Shown here: piece by piece, positions 46,337-56,773 of the stretch
Layout: the number at the start of each line of letters is the position of its first letter
How positions within the stretch are numbered: position 1 is the first letter of the stretch
From: Phoronis australis
Taxonomy: Eukaryota; Phoronida; Phoronidae
Direction of reading: 5' to 3'
Length of the DNA: 64,000 bases
NCBI GenBank assembly: GCA_002633005.1
Contig: NMRA01000141.1
Location: 128,194 to 192,193, forward strand
Made by a program: the position numbers and the translations under genes
The notes under the pieces: generated by a model
Told to the model about the DNA's origin: nothing
Database searches by the model: none
What the model saw: the letters and a program-made list of their open reading frames with translations, nothing else

Positions 46337-46588
46337 TTAGTCGAAACAAAATTCTTTGAAATGTGCCGAACAAAGTGAGGCCCCGACTGAATCGCATGTT
46401 CCACACGGACATTCCCCACTGTCGAGCTGCCATTTCGGTGCACCTTTCACGTGTTTAGGAAATTTGAACACAGCCACGTTCTCAGTTAAGTTGCTTTTAC
46501 TACAACCCCCACAAACGCACCTTTTCATGTCTGAAAAAGGCGGTTCTCCGCGGAAGTAAGCCAAAAACGGCAGTATGGCGCTAGCCAC
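46337..46588 (-). pseudogene. THAP-domain open frame, internally shortened
   Basis: Eighty-three codons run MASAILPFLAYFRGEPPFSD, then MKRCVCGGCSKSN and VAVFKFPKHVKGAPKW, then ASLCSAHFKEF. The C-x-C-x2-C beginning, FKFP...W block and closing Cys-x2-His-Phe are all in one frame, so all landmarks of a THAP zinc finger are present. The spacing after the Trp is unusual, with a second CPCGTC cluster. The frame stops immediately after the domain, so any transposase part is missing. Either a first exon without a visible donor or a truncated relic. Confidence 0.55.
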
Positions 46589-46599
46589 CTTTTATCCTC

Positions 46600-47070
46600 A
46601 AACTCAACGCAAATATAGAGATAAATTTACTTCAATCAGTTTTTAAAGAAAAGAAATCAAGACTCCACGCTACTTGAGACTACGAAGATGAGTACACATA
46701 AAGTACCTTTTCGATTTCCGGCGAACAACGTCTAATATTTCTTAAAATTTTCAAAAGAATACTTAACTCTGTTCTATACGACGGAGCATTAGGGTCATAA
46801 AAATCGTCGATTACCTCGTTATAACGAAAAACTAGGACAAGGTGACAAAAAAAAAACATTCGAGACCTCGTCAACCGTAGACATCTCTTAAAGAGGCATT
46901 TCCTTTTACGCACTATCTAAAATCATGGACCTGTCCCCAGAGTTCTATCCTAAGATGAGGCAGGTTAATCAAGAACAAAATGAGACGTTTCAAACCTCCT
47001 TACGACCGAAACTTCTCCAAGATACCAACATGCACAGGAATGCTAAAAGTTCGTCAGTTTTTAGTGGCTG
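46600..47070. other. Spacer upstream of the THAP frame
   Basis: A minus-strand frame at 46680-46913 has no recognised domain. An A-run lies at 46850. Confidence 0.35.
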
Positions 47071-47075
47071 AGTAG

Positions 47076-47148
47076 CATGGGCGGCGTACCATAGGGGGCT
47101 GGGGGGACTATAGCTCCTCCCACTTTTTTCAGTGCTGCGCCGCCCATG
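47076..47148 (+). mobile_element. Short GC-rich hairpin element, family A (copy 3)
   Basis: Starts CATGGGCGGCGTACCATAGG and ends TTTCAGTGCTGCGCCGCCCATG in pieces identical to copy 1 apart from a few substitutions. Length 73 bp. The C-run is eroded to GCTCCTCCC. Confidence 0.75.
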
Positions 47149-47149
47149 A

Positions 47150-47915
47150 GTAGGTTAACCCGTCAAACTGGGCCGCTTCAAGGCAATGCAAAAAAATTTT
47201 GAGCCAGATTTGTGAGAGTCGAATTCGTTATTTCCATGTAGTAAGTGGGAATGAAATGCACCTAATTATTGACTTGAATTTTATAAAGTAAAATCATTAT
47301 GTTCTCGATCGTGTTTTTTTCAAAAAAAAATCCTTTAACCGTACAACAAAAATTCCTGAGACAAACACTGAACTCTCAGGTAGTTTGTACTCCAATCTTT
47401 CTTGTAAAGGCCTACATTATGTTCATTTTCTCAATTTCTTGGAAACAACGAGCAAACAACAGCAGGTGCACTTACTTCTTGGAGTGTTTTAGTTATCTAG
47501 TTTCTGATTACTTCGATATATGGAATAATTCGATGCCTATTGCAACAAAACTTCCGTCTAATGGACACATTTTCTGCTTTAAAATGCCACATATTGTGCA
47601 AACTGGTGTAAGATTGTGTGAGCCCTTGTATGACTCTTTTTAGGATTTGTTTCATTTCAAGTAGTGCAAAGGCAAATCCCAGCATCGGCGAGTTTTGAAG
47701 TAATTATGACGACTGTAGAACCCTCTATTGGTCACCAGTTACTAATTTGCAATTCGAAGTGTGTAGGCTTTTGAAATGTAAAGCAATAGTGGCGACTGCC
47801 TTTAGCACTGCCACGCAACCTGGTGATTTTCTCCTCTGTATGTCTGTCAGAATATAGACTGACAATGTTTTTAGTTGTATTGTTTTGTTTTGTTTTGTTA
47901 CTCTGTTTGATTGGC
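47150..47915. other. Spacer, no supported gene
   Basis: A plus-strand frame of 114 codons at 47299-47643 lacks a domain or splice context. A short (TTTTG)n run lies at 47878-47899. Confidence 0.4.
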
Positions 47916-47916
47916 A

Positions 47917-48665
47917 TGACCCCTGAGTTAAGTACAGTGATGATGTAATTTGTTTACTACAAAATAGTGTGGAACTTTCTAGAAGACTGAGGTCAGAACA
48001 GTGATGATATAATTTGTTTACTACAAAATAGTGTGGAACTTTCTAAAAGACTGACTTCAGAACAGTGATGACGTAACTTGCTTACTACAGTATAGTGTGG
48101 AACTTTCTAGAAGGCTCTAGCATGACAGTGATTATTGCAGTCTGGAATATTATAGAGACTAGTGTATGTTTATAGAATGATTGGGTAGATTCAGGAAAGT
48201 TCTAGAATGTGCTTGAATTGATGTAAAGTTCATGAACAATGCATTAGGCTATAAATACACAAGCACGGGTTTGTGATAGTCAGAGATCAAGTCAGTTCAA
48301 GAGAGATCAAGCCAGTTCAAGAAAGTGAATCAGGAGAATTACAGTTGAGTTGCAGTGAAGAGAATCGGCAGTTATAGCGATAGTCAATAGAGAGCCAGCT
48401 ATAGAGACAGCAGGTTATTGAATCAACGAGTGTAACAATTGCTGAACGTGTCTCAGAAGTTCATCACAAGTCAAGGCTACCCAGCACTGGCTGGAGCATA
48501 AACGGACATTACGTCGGACGTTTTGTTTGAGTAGGCTTGTGAACATACGGTCGGGATTAATAAAGGATTAACTCGAACCAGTCTTCAGTCAATCGTCGCA
48601 CCGATAGCTATTAGCAACGGTCTGTAACAACCTGCGCCCACCCACACACGGGGAAAAACGTGACA
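47917..48665 (+). mobile_element. Probable LTR (solo or with truncated internal region)
   Basis: The segment has a promoter-like GGCTATAAATACACAAGC at 48247-48264, a polyadenylation-like ATTAATAAAGG at 48556-48566, and an end ACGTGACA at 48658-48665. A TGGTAACGAG sequence follows at 48670, resembling a primer-binding site for a Met-type tRNA. The upstream part holds a three-unit 62-bp tandem repeat, common in LTR U3 regions. The 5' boundary (TGACCCCTGAG) is tentative, and no second LTR or internal coding region is visible. Confidence 0.5.
47937..48115. repeat. Three-unit tandem repeat of about 62 bp within the LTR-like region
   Basis: Each unit contains ACAGTGATGA, TTTGTTTACTACAAAATAG and TGTGGAACTTTCTAGAAG. 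Units 1 and 2 are nearly identical; unit 3 is more diverged and loses its right end. Confidence 0.9.
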
Positions 48666-48689
48666 ATGTTGGTAACGAGAGAAAATTAT

Positions 48690-50190
48690 TCGACTGATTT
48701 ATGAGACTTTAAGGATGTTTTACAACAGCGGCGGGTTACAAAAATAGAAAAACACCTGCAATATTTATGTTGACAGGTCGAGTAAAATTTTTATGGTTCA
48801 CACATGTACAAGATCACGACTCTTGATTTGAAAGGATATCAACATTACGTGCCATTTTCGTGGAGTTTAAAAATCAAGAAATTTCCACTATTACGATCTT
48901 GTTTAGAACGCTCTGTTGAACTTGTCAAGCACGACTTTTGTGTTGGTAAACAATACTGCGTTTAAGCTGGTCAGAGTTTACAGTCACATAAAGGTATCAA
49001 CAGGTGGAAGTTAAGTCTACTTTATCTGGAAGTCAACCGTTTCTCTTCATTCGAAGTTTTTGTGAGAGTATTTCATACAATACACTTCAGCTTCACGTCA
49101 TTTATTGAAAGTAGCTTGTAAATAATATTTTCTAAATTAAATATCGGTTAGCGTCAGGCGCGCTGTTTACAACATAATTGCTGGATTACGTGAACATCAG
49201 ATGAAAGCAGACAATAAGTGAGAAAACATTCACACATTTTCTTGGGCTTAAGGTAATGCGTAAATTTTTTAATAGTTACCTAAGCAGTCTGCCGTTACAA
49301 TGCACACTCATCTACTCATCGTTGATCTTTCGCATCTCATTAATTACGACTCAATGCACCAATTTTATCAACCGAGGAAATATTTAAATTCCTGTAAATT
49401 TTCAACAAAAAAACTCATAAACCTGTATATGTGAAATTACCAAACCTGGTTTTGGTCTAAAAACGACTTTCACATCCAGTTCTCTGAAATAAAACGATGC
49501 TCTGTGACTCTCGACAACCCTCAACAGTTTGGAGGAATTTTGAACTTTCAAAGACTACTAAACAACCAAGCGTGACCTACGCTTTTAGCAAATTACGCGG
49601 CAACTATGGGAAAAGACCGCCCATCAAGGACCATAATGTCCAATTTGTGACATAGGGAGAATGAGTTTTTAGTTGACTCCTGCCTTTAACTTGGAAGATC
49701 GACGCCAATGATATATTAACAGGTGTCTGAACGAGGATTGGTTGAAATCGTCAAAACAAGATTTCGTTACGCACCCGCGCTGTGGAATAAGTATCCCGAC
49801 TGTCTTGTCGGCCAGTCGGGATACAGCCTTGTTATCAGTTAGAGAATGACAAACTAATGTTTACATAGTCCGGCTCACATTATCGGCTTGAAAACTCGAA
49901 AGCTCCAAAGTACAGCATCTGCGAATGGCCAAAAGATTTGACTTTGGGACCATAAGAAATAATCTGTGCTCACCTTGGACGTGAAGTGAATATGTAGCTT
50001 TGTTTTTAATTTCTTCTTCACAAGAGACTGTATTCGCTCCAAAGTAACATTACTGTGTTCTTTGTCCGTGTGCAATCGTTGCAATAACTACGCCGGTAAA
50101 GGAATTCACCTTACGGCTATCGCAGTAAGAAGTGACGGTTTATGAGACTAATCGGCTGAAGCAGTATATTGTCAGTACTGTTATTTCCAA
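48690..50190. other. Spacer, no supported gene
   Basis: No coding frame with domain. A minus-strand frame at 49875-50084 is unsupported. The interval contains the hairpin at 49791-49824. Confidence 0.4.
49791..49824. repeat. Perfect 12-bp stem hairpin
   Basis: GTATCCCGACTG and CAGTCGGGATAC pair perfectly around a 10-nt loop (TCTTGTCGGC). No T-run follows, so it is not a bacterial-type terminator. Probably part of a dispersed repeat. Confidence 0.7.
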
Positions 50191-50193
50191 GCC

Positions 50194-50474
50194 TCATGGG
50201 CGCACCCAGGGGGAGGGGGGTTCGGGAGGCTCAAAGGAGTTCCCCTATTTGGCGAATTAGGCAAAAAGGCCCCCCTCAGTGAAAAAAGTCCGTGTGAACG
50301 GCACAAAAGTCCTCAAAGGACACAGGAAATCGGCACAGATGCACAATTCGTAGGTCTGAACCTAGTGGCCCCAAAGTTTTTTTTTTTTTTTAGTTCCCGT
50401 TGATTTTGTTCGGTAAAAAGTCCCCATATCGAGAAATTCGAGAACCCCTATATTTTAGGCTGGGTGCGAGCATG
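50194..50474 (+). mobile_element. MITE with CATGGGCGCACCCAG termini, family F (copy 2)
   Basis: Aligns from end to end with copy 1 at 15702-15978, including GGCGAATTAGGCAAAAAGG, CACAGGAAATCGGC, CAATTCGTAGGTCTGAACC and CTATATTTTAGGCTGGG. It differs mainly in a T-run at 50377-50391 and point changes. Confidence 0.85.
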
Positions 50475-50857
50475 AGCCTAGATACGTATTGCTTTAGCCT
50501 GAATAAGGAATAAAGTCGGGGCAGATTATTGGCGGCGCAGATTAATATAAATAGTTGGAACTGTTCTTCATTTTGGGTAAACCGTTGATTCCGGCTTTGA
50601 GAACAACATCCAGATCCGTGGACGGGAAATCCCCGGACGTTTAAATTCAAGCATTGAAGTGTCTAGAATGAATTAACACTTGATTACATTATGATTTCTA
50701 CACAATCTTGATCAAAGTTCATTCTGTCGTGTTCCTAACTTAGTGTTGTACTTCGACATAGAACACAAAAATGTCCCAGCAGCCAGTAACAAGAGTAGTA
50801 CTTTTGAGAGTAACCGATTCGTGTAAACGCCAAGCTCCACTGGTGGCGAGGACATAC

Positions 50858-51020
50858 TCAAAGGGGCTCACAGTTGCACTCGAATACCTTTACTTCCGTC
50901 GGTATAGAAGGACAAGGTTTTTTCGATTCACATCGAACGTAGCGCTGGGAACTAATCACCTTGGTCTGGCATTTGCCACGAAAAAGATTTCCATCTCTTC
51001 CGACGTCAACACAAGAGTCC
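50858..51020 (-). CDS. Probable terminal exon of a Cys-rich secreted protein
   Basis: A strong acceptor (AACGTTTTCTTTTCAG) at 51021 is followed on the minus strand by DSCVDVGRDGNLFRGKC, YVRCESKKPCPSI and KVFECNCEPL, then a stop. Six regularly spaced Cys in 53 residues and alternating polar residues look like an extracellular disulfide-rich module. The incoming phase is 2. The complementary plus-strand frame (50771-51061) has no such features. Upstream exons should lie beyond the MITE that begins at 51042. Family not recognised. Confidence 0.45.
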
Positions 51021-51041
51021 CTGAAAAGAAAACGTTACGAT

Positions 51042-51212
51042 CATGCGAGCAACCAGCCTAAAATATAGAGGGAGAGCTCAATTTTTTCGGGTGTGCAGAC
51101 CTTTTACTGAAAGAAATCAACGAGGACTTCCCGTGGATTTTGTGGACTTTTGTCTCGTTTACTTGGACTTTTTGTTTCGCTGAGGCGGACCTCCCCCCTG
51201 GGTGCGCCCATG
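51042..51212 (-). mobile_element. Family F MITE (copy 3), inverted and internally deleted
   Basis: Reading on the minus strand it starts CATGGGCGCACCCAGGGGGG, contains GTCCGCCTCAGCGAAA and CTATATTTTAGGCTGGTTGC, and ends GCTCGCATG, the same order as copies 1 and 2 with about 110 bp missing. One end lies just 21 bp upstream of the splice acceptor of the Cys-rich exon. Confidence 0.75.
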
Positions 51213-51329
51213 ACGATGACAAATTTTCGAACAAAAACATTGTGGCACCACAAAGGCGCCTTTCGCTTGACCACAATTTCTAACTCTGCTGATTTCTATA
51301 CGGGCAGCACAGTTAAGGGGGACCACTTA

Positions 51330-51822
51330 AGGGCCTTTCATACTAACGTCGACGCGTCGATGGTTTGGGGAGTTGCGGTCAGTATGAACGCTTAACTCCG
51401 GTCCTGGATCGCAGTTAACAGCTCCAGTTAACATCGCAGTTAACAGGTGGATTTAATAGCGCAGCGTCGACGCTGCGGTGCAGTATGAACGCTTAACTTC
51501 GGTCCAATGGAAGTTATCGCCAGGTGCCACTGTTATCGTCAACAGTTACAAGGTAGTGCCGTCACTAATAGCTGGCTATATTTTGCTCTAATAATAACCA
51601 ATTGATTTAAAAATAAGTTTAATGTCACTTAGCACATATAAATGTTTCCAACGAAACAGTGAAAAAAATCATAGCGTGCATATAACTTCGATGACGACAG
51701 CGGCACCAACCGCTGACTTCGATGTTCATTAACTACCGAAGCCAGTATGAACGGTCCTGTTAACTGCGCTGTTTACGTTGACGCTCCGCTCAGACCGGAG
51801 TTAAGTCAATATGAAAGGGCCA
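51330..51822. mobile_element. MITE with GGGCCTTTCATACT termini
   Basis: The left end GGGCCTTTCATACTAACG and the right end in reverse, GGCCCTTTCATATTGACTT, form an inverted pair. CAGTATGAACG, TTAACTCCGGTC, GCGCAGTTAACAGG and related words occur several times in both orientations (51385-51500 and 51735-51805). The interior is AT-rich and non-coding. Confidence 0.7.
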
Positions 51823-51829
51823 CACACAG

Positions 51830-52110
51830 TTGAGCTGTTAGGCCTTTTTGGTGTGAACCGTTGATTATCCAACCCTACAAACGAGTCAGGGATTTGACGG
51901 CGTAACGGTGACAGAGAACCTATAAAAAATACGCCAAGTTGAAATCTCACAGCACCTGCTCAACCCTCTTATACGTAAGAGCCCAAAACGCCCGTCAAAC
52001 AAACTACTAAATATACCCTGTCGTTGTCTACCGACTTAGGCGTACATGTATGTCATGATAGATGAGCCGAATTATCTCATTGGTCACGATATACATGTCC
52101 ACCATATTGG
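51830..52110. other. Spacer
   Basis: Nothing recognised. Confidence 0.4.
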
Positions 52111-52112
52111 AT

Positions 52113-52203
52113 CATGGGCGGCGCATCATGGTCTATAGGCGTTGCACCACAGGGGGACTGAGGGGCTTTAGACCCCCACCTTTTTCAATGCTGCGCCGCC
52201 CAT
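52113..52203 (+). mobile_element. Short GC-rich hairpin element, family A (copy 4)
   Basis: Starts CATGGGCGGCGCATCATGG and ends TTTTTCAATGCTGCGCCGCC then CAT. A 14-bp insertion (GTCTATAGGCGTTG) precedes a second CACCACAGGGGGACTGAGG, suggesting local rearrangement of the left arm. Confidence 0.7.
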
Positions 52204-52209
52204 TTGGAT

Positions 52210-53305
52210 ATCTAATTAGGTAGAGTAAGGTGGCATTCAATAGTTTCTTTCAGCAACTGTCAAGTTTGCCTTAAAACTCAATAGTATTTTTGGGTGACAC
52301 AGTCGAATTTGGCTTCCCCAATTTCAGGGATAAAAAAATTGCCGCCTGCTAGTCTGGCTGGGAATTTTAAGTTTTATGCTGTATGTGAAGGCTGTGAATG
52401 GCATTTGCTTAATTTTTAACTCTGTTCCAGAGAGAAACGTTGCCAGTTGTTGGCCCATTGACCCATTTTTGCTCAGTCGTGTCTTCTCTTAAAAGCTATA
52501 CTGCTTGCAACTGGGTAGTTAAAATTTAGCAGGTAAACTTCAGACACTTAGGAGTTATGGTAAAAAATTGGCTGGTCGACACTCACTTTTCACATGATTT
52601 CTGTAATTTGGAAAGTTTTGGCAGCATGAATGCCCTGTGCTCGGTTCTTCGCAATCATATGCAAGAGGTTTTGGTTGTACTGTGAATACAGTTGGCCTGT
52701 CACTTCCATCAAAACAGATGGCAAAAACGCAAAAAATAACACTTTTCAGCCCCACGCCACAACGACAAGACTAGGCGTGAATCAACACTGTTTTTGAAAG
52801 CACATTTCCTGTACATAATCAAAGCACGTGATGCAAAAGTGTTGCTGTACAACTACATTTTTTGCTATTGAGAGCTACTTGAAATAGCAGCAAATTTCTC
52901 AGTCGCTCCGCAAAAATGCAACAACGTCCGTTCTAGAGCAAAAAAAAATATCTGCAGCCAAAGTATCGCAATGACGTATCTTATTCCCAAAATGTTCACA
53001 AACCCAAGCAAACCAGAATGCGAAAGCAAGGCATGTGCGTGGAAAATGTTGACATTTTTGCATATACAGCCGACTCCTTTCTTTAAATAACTTTTTCTGT
53101 TTTGGTACGGAACTGGTACTGTATTTTTCTTCATTCAGGCCTTGCAACTACCACAGGTACGGATCTAATTTGCAGTATTTGGACAAAATTGTGTTCCATG
53201 GCTTCACAAGCTTGGGGAGCGTGTCCGTAAATATTCATTAACAGACGGGTTATGTGTCTACATGACACCAAACTATGGACTAGAAAGATTTACCATCATG
53301 CAGGC
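52210..53305. other. Spacer, no supported gene
   Basis: Two overlapping minus-strand frames at 52865-53147 and one at 52555-52755 show no domain. Nothing else seen. Confidence 0.4.
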
Positions 53306-53310
53306 TTTCA

Positions 53311-53746
53311 GTGCCCGGTTGCATGAAACAGTCCCAAATAGGGACTCAACTAAGGTCCCTAAATCTACTGCGTATTTGCAGGCTTATCAAAACACTGATT
53401 GTCCTATCTTATGGTGTTTGAATATCATTACTACACCAATTTTTGGCTTTTATACAAATCGAGAGTGAAATCTAGATTGAATTTTAAATATTATTGAAAA
53501 TAAGTAGGGATCTTTTCATGCAACGCACCCAATTTAAGGAGTAAGTCCCTAACTGTTTTGATTGAATTGAGGGCTCAGTTTTTAGTTATATTATTAGAAA
53601 ATGTCATTATTCAAAGAAGAGCTCATAATAAAGATTAAATTATAGGAAAACTAGTACACCTGTAGCTAAAGAACGAAACAAATACGAAAAAGATTTAGAG
53701 ACCTTAGTTGAGTCCCTGTTTGGGACTGTTTCATGCAACCGGGCAC
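53311..53746. mobile_element. 436-bp MITE with 56-bp terminal inverted repeats
   Basis: The left end (53311-53366) begins GTGCCCGGTTGCATGAAACA and continues with GTCCC, GGGACTCAACTAAGG and TCCC. The right end (53691-53746) is its reverse complement with about two mismatches. The interior is AT-rich and non-coding, with a further CATGCAACGCACCCAA near 53519. High arm identity suggests a young insertion. A target-site duplication was not evident. Confidence 0.85.
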
Positions 53747-54132
53747 AGGTCCCCATCCTGAGGAGACCTCACTGTTTGAATGTGTCACCACACAGCTGTT
53801 GATGAGACGGCGACCCCAACGACTACTGATCTTAGGGCAAGAGTGATTCCTCCACACAACTGTAGTTATTGCAATAACCATCCCCAACATGTAGAACTTC
53901 ATCCATGAGATAATAAATTGGGTGCTCATCTCTATAAAGATTAAATTGGGCATTGGTGATGTCCAGTGCAGTAGTTTTTACTGGTGATTTTTTTATTCGC
54001 CCCAGTTGATGGAAGAGTGAGCCTGTCTTGTGAGGTTAGATGCGTATTCAACCAAAGGAGTGTCGCAGATTTAGAATATCTGATCTGTCATAAGGGTTTT
54101 CGGCTGCCCCTCATTTAAAAGGGGAAACGTGA

Positions 54133-54406
54133 TCACAACCTTTCAGGCCCGGGCCATAAAGATAGACGTAAGTTTCTTGGTGTTTTGATCTCCAGGACAC
54201 TTGAACTCCCTTGAACGCACATTGAACTCTGGTGTGGCACCCACCAATAACCCAGTATTATATCCATGCAAACATAAAAATCAACTGCATGACTAAGCCA
54301 CTCATGCTGATTTGACGATATCATCATTACTGTGTAGAATCGTTTGGACAACCCCGAATGAGCAACCACCATGGCTACTGGCAATTCCCGCGTATCAGTC
54401 ACCTCC
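54133..54406 (-). CDS. Possible exon downstream of the Pro-rich exon
   Basis: An acceptor-like site (TTAATCTGTTTTAG) at 54407 on the minus strand opens EVTDTRELPVAMVVAHSGL, and later VDFYVCMDIILGYWWV and VLEIKTPRNLRLSLWPG. The mix of hydrophobic and aromatic residues looks like a folded beta-rich domain. A possible donor (CTGAAAGGTTGTG) lies just before the stop. Its phase does not match the donor of the 54718 exon directly, so another exon or a different gene may be involved. Confidence 0.35.
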
Positions 54407-54566
54407 TAAAACAGATTAACATACGAAATGGAATCGATTTGAGGTCGGCATTCCTGATACAAATGTAAGAGTGACCTTGCACTTCATTCGTGGTTTCTGG
54501 TTTAGAGTAATAGTAAGTCTTTCTCACAAACTCAAGGGCATTCGCACCAACAGAGTTTGTGTCATT
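54399..54566 (-). CDS. Possible exon or frame-shifted part of the same gene
   Basis: On the minus strand NDTNSVGANALEFVRKTYYY and, further on, SYICIRNADLKSIPF are open, preceded by stops and a pyrimidine-poor AG. The frame runs into a stop within the acceptor of the next candidate exon, overlapping it by a few bases. Either an intermediate exon with a donor such as AAGGTCACT at about 54476, or the two frames are one coding region split by an indel. Confidence 0.25.
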   Translation of the reverse strand, partial: NDTNSVGANALEFVRKTYYYSKPETTNEVQGHSYICIRNADLKSIPFRMLICFRR

Positions 54567-54717
54567 TTCTTACTAAAAATTTCTTTCACACTTTTTTCTC
54601 ACGACCAATTTTTTATGTAGAAACAATTGTTGTTCACAAGAAAGAATTATACGGGAGAGAACGCCCAATCGATTTTTTGAGGCAAGAAGGCTGAATGTCT
54701 CATAATTTACTCTTACC

Positions 54718-55435
54718 CGTCTCGCGGGGAGCATTTCGAATTCTTTAAAGGCGTTTCCATTACGTAGCACGAACGATAGATATTTATCGTGTTCGCCTCA
54801 AACTTGCATGGATTTCTCTTCAATTTAACCCACGTTTGACCACCTTTCTTTTCATCGCCGGAATCATTCGACCCACCAGAGCCCGTTGGCGGCGTAACTG
54901 TTGGACACACACAGGCTGTGGTAGGGATAGGTTCAAGGGTAGAGGTAGGTCTAGGTTCTGGCTTGCCGGTTGGCTCGGGTTTAGGGGTACATGTAGGTCT
55001 AGGTTCAGGTTCAGGAGTTGTTGTTGGTTTAGGGGTCGGGTTGGATGTTGGTCCTGGGCTATAGGTAGGTCCGCTAGGTTCAGGTTCAGGAGTTGTTTTA
55101 GGTTTAGGGGTTGGGTTGGGTGTTGGCCCTGGGCTGTAGGTAGGTCCGCCAGGTTCAGGTTCAGGAGTTGTTTTAGGTTTAGGGGTTGGGTTGGATGTTG
55201 GTCCTGGGCTGTAGGTATGTCCGGTAGGTTCAGGTTCAGGAGTTGTTTTAGGTTTAGGGGTTGGGTTGGGCGTATAATCAGTGGTGTGGTGAAAGTTAGG
55301 AGGATATTCAGGGTAAGCACTTGGTTCAGGTTCGGGATTCCATCCAGCAGGGCGTGGCCAGCTGTCCGGCCATGGCAAGCTCTGTGATACGACTCTGCTC
55401 ACAACGGAGACGTAAACCAGCAACAAGACCTAGAG
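54718..55435 (-). CDS. Internal exon of a Pro/Thr-rich (mucin-like) secreted protein
   Basis: A strong acceptor (CGTTCTTCTCTAG) at 55436 and a strong donor (ACGGGTAAGAG) at 54718 bound about 239 codons on the minus strand. The start VLLLVYVSVVSRVVSQ looks like the end of a signal peptide begun in an upstream exon. Next comes a Pro-rich region with three full 25-residue repeats of the type TYSPGPTSNPTPKPKTTPEP, plus partial copies rich in PEPEP. A Cys-containing end (NPCKFEANTINIYRSC, then NSKCSPRDG) may start a folded domain. The repeat suggests an extracellular stalk or mucin-like linker suited to O-glycosylation. Confidence 0.6.
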
Positions 55436-55439
55436 AAGA

Positions 55440-56760
55440 ACGGTAAAGAGATTAATCTTCAGCTAAGGCTACAGAACACCATAGAACGTCAACTTTATGA
55501 CAACTCTACAAGCGGCATATTAATAAATATTTTACATTAGGGTAGGAGAAGTTCCTAACCAACTACAAAAACTTCTTCTAACCCAGTCGCTTCTCACTTT
55601 AATCCCGCCACCGGCCAACAACCATTTTAGAGATGCATTTCCATGCTCCTAACTATGCAAATGTATAGCAGGAACTAAACGACAATGTTATCCGAGTGTC
55701 ATCAACGCTAAACATAATGCAGTTGTCTTTAATGACGACTCGTAAATGTGAAAACAAAAAATTCCACTAGAGGTGACCTTTGCACTAATGACGTACCTTG
55801 GGAGCTCTCATAACCCGCATCATGTAGTGTTATTCCCCGACCCTAGGTCACGATACTTACTAGACACATATGAGAGATTAACGGCGGATTATTTTCGATA
55901 CAAAACTCGTTCTTAAAAACATTTGGCAATTTTTCAACCTACTTCATATTCACATATTCGCTATATGTTGTATTTCTAACTAATTTGACCAAGCAATCAC
56001 AGTGATAAGGAATTAGCCTACAAGTTCCACTTTAAATTCAATACCTAGAGATTTTGGAAAAACGTATTATGTTTATTTATTGTACCGAAAATAATTCGTT
56101 ATATTTGTAAGCGACATGCCAAAAAACAACAGAATTCAAGGTTACCGAGACATTGTAAGATAAATTGCGGATTTGTTGACATCTTCATGAAGCAGTATGA
56201 GAGCAAATTACATTTCATTGCATATTAAGTTTTAGATATTTCTTAAGACAGTTGTATTTCATGTGTTGCTAATCAATGTTATGATGGTGAGAGCACTTAC
56301 AATCTATACCCCGTTATCACCTAGCATACGCATGGTATTGCCAATGGTCAACTAGAAACCTCTCGAGGAGCGGAGACCGCCATGCGCCCCCTCCCAGACA
56401 GTGCAAGCATATGCTCAGACCCTAGGTCACTACTAGTGGATACTAGACAATGGACTGATATACATTCCTCATTAAAGTTGGTGTAGTTTCGAGAATGGTG
56501 ACTTTTCAATTTCAGATGGTTTTAAATTGTCGTATGACGTATAGTCTCACAGAAGGTACCCTTCGAACCATAGGATCCTCTTTGTTGCACTGGATAAGCA
56601 GGTTTCAGCTGAATAATGTTTTCATTTTGCAGATAAGAGGACGTATTTACTTGGCTCAGACAACACAGGCAGACTTGCATTTCTTTAATGAACTTGTTCA
56701 TCGTTTTACCTTCCGAGTCGTGACAGCCTGCGGGCGGAGTGTCGTACATACGAAGACAAA
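55440..56760. other. Interval upstream of the Pro-rich exon
   Basis: Should contain intron sequence if the first exon lies further right. The overlapping frames at 56495-56779 are not convincing on the plus strand. On the minus strand YDTPPAGCHDSEGK at about 56710-56750 continues in frame with the signal-anchor exon after one stop codon. Confidence 0.35.
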
Positions 56761-56773
56761 ATCTTACTCCTTC

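Noticed and set aside
47299-47643. 114-codon plus-strand gene
   Set aside because: AT-rich frame without a domain, signal peptide or exon borders.
49791-49824. Intrinsic transcription terminator
   Set aside because: The hairpin lacks a following T-run and the sequence is from a eukaryotic nuclear genome.
54836-55387. Long plus-strand Arg/Phe-rich frame (183 codons) and second minus-strand frame
   Set aside because: Shadow frames of the Pro-rich repeat exon; no signal peptide or splice support, and the residues follow from the repeat's base composition.
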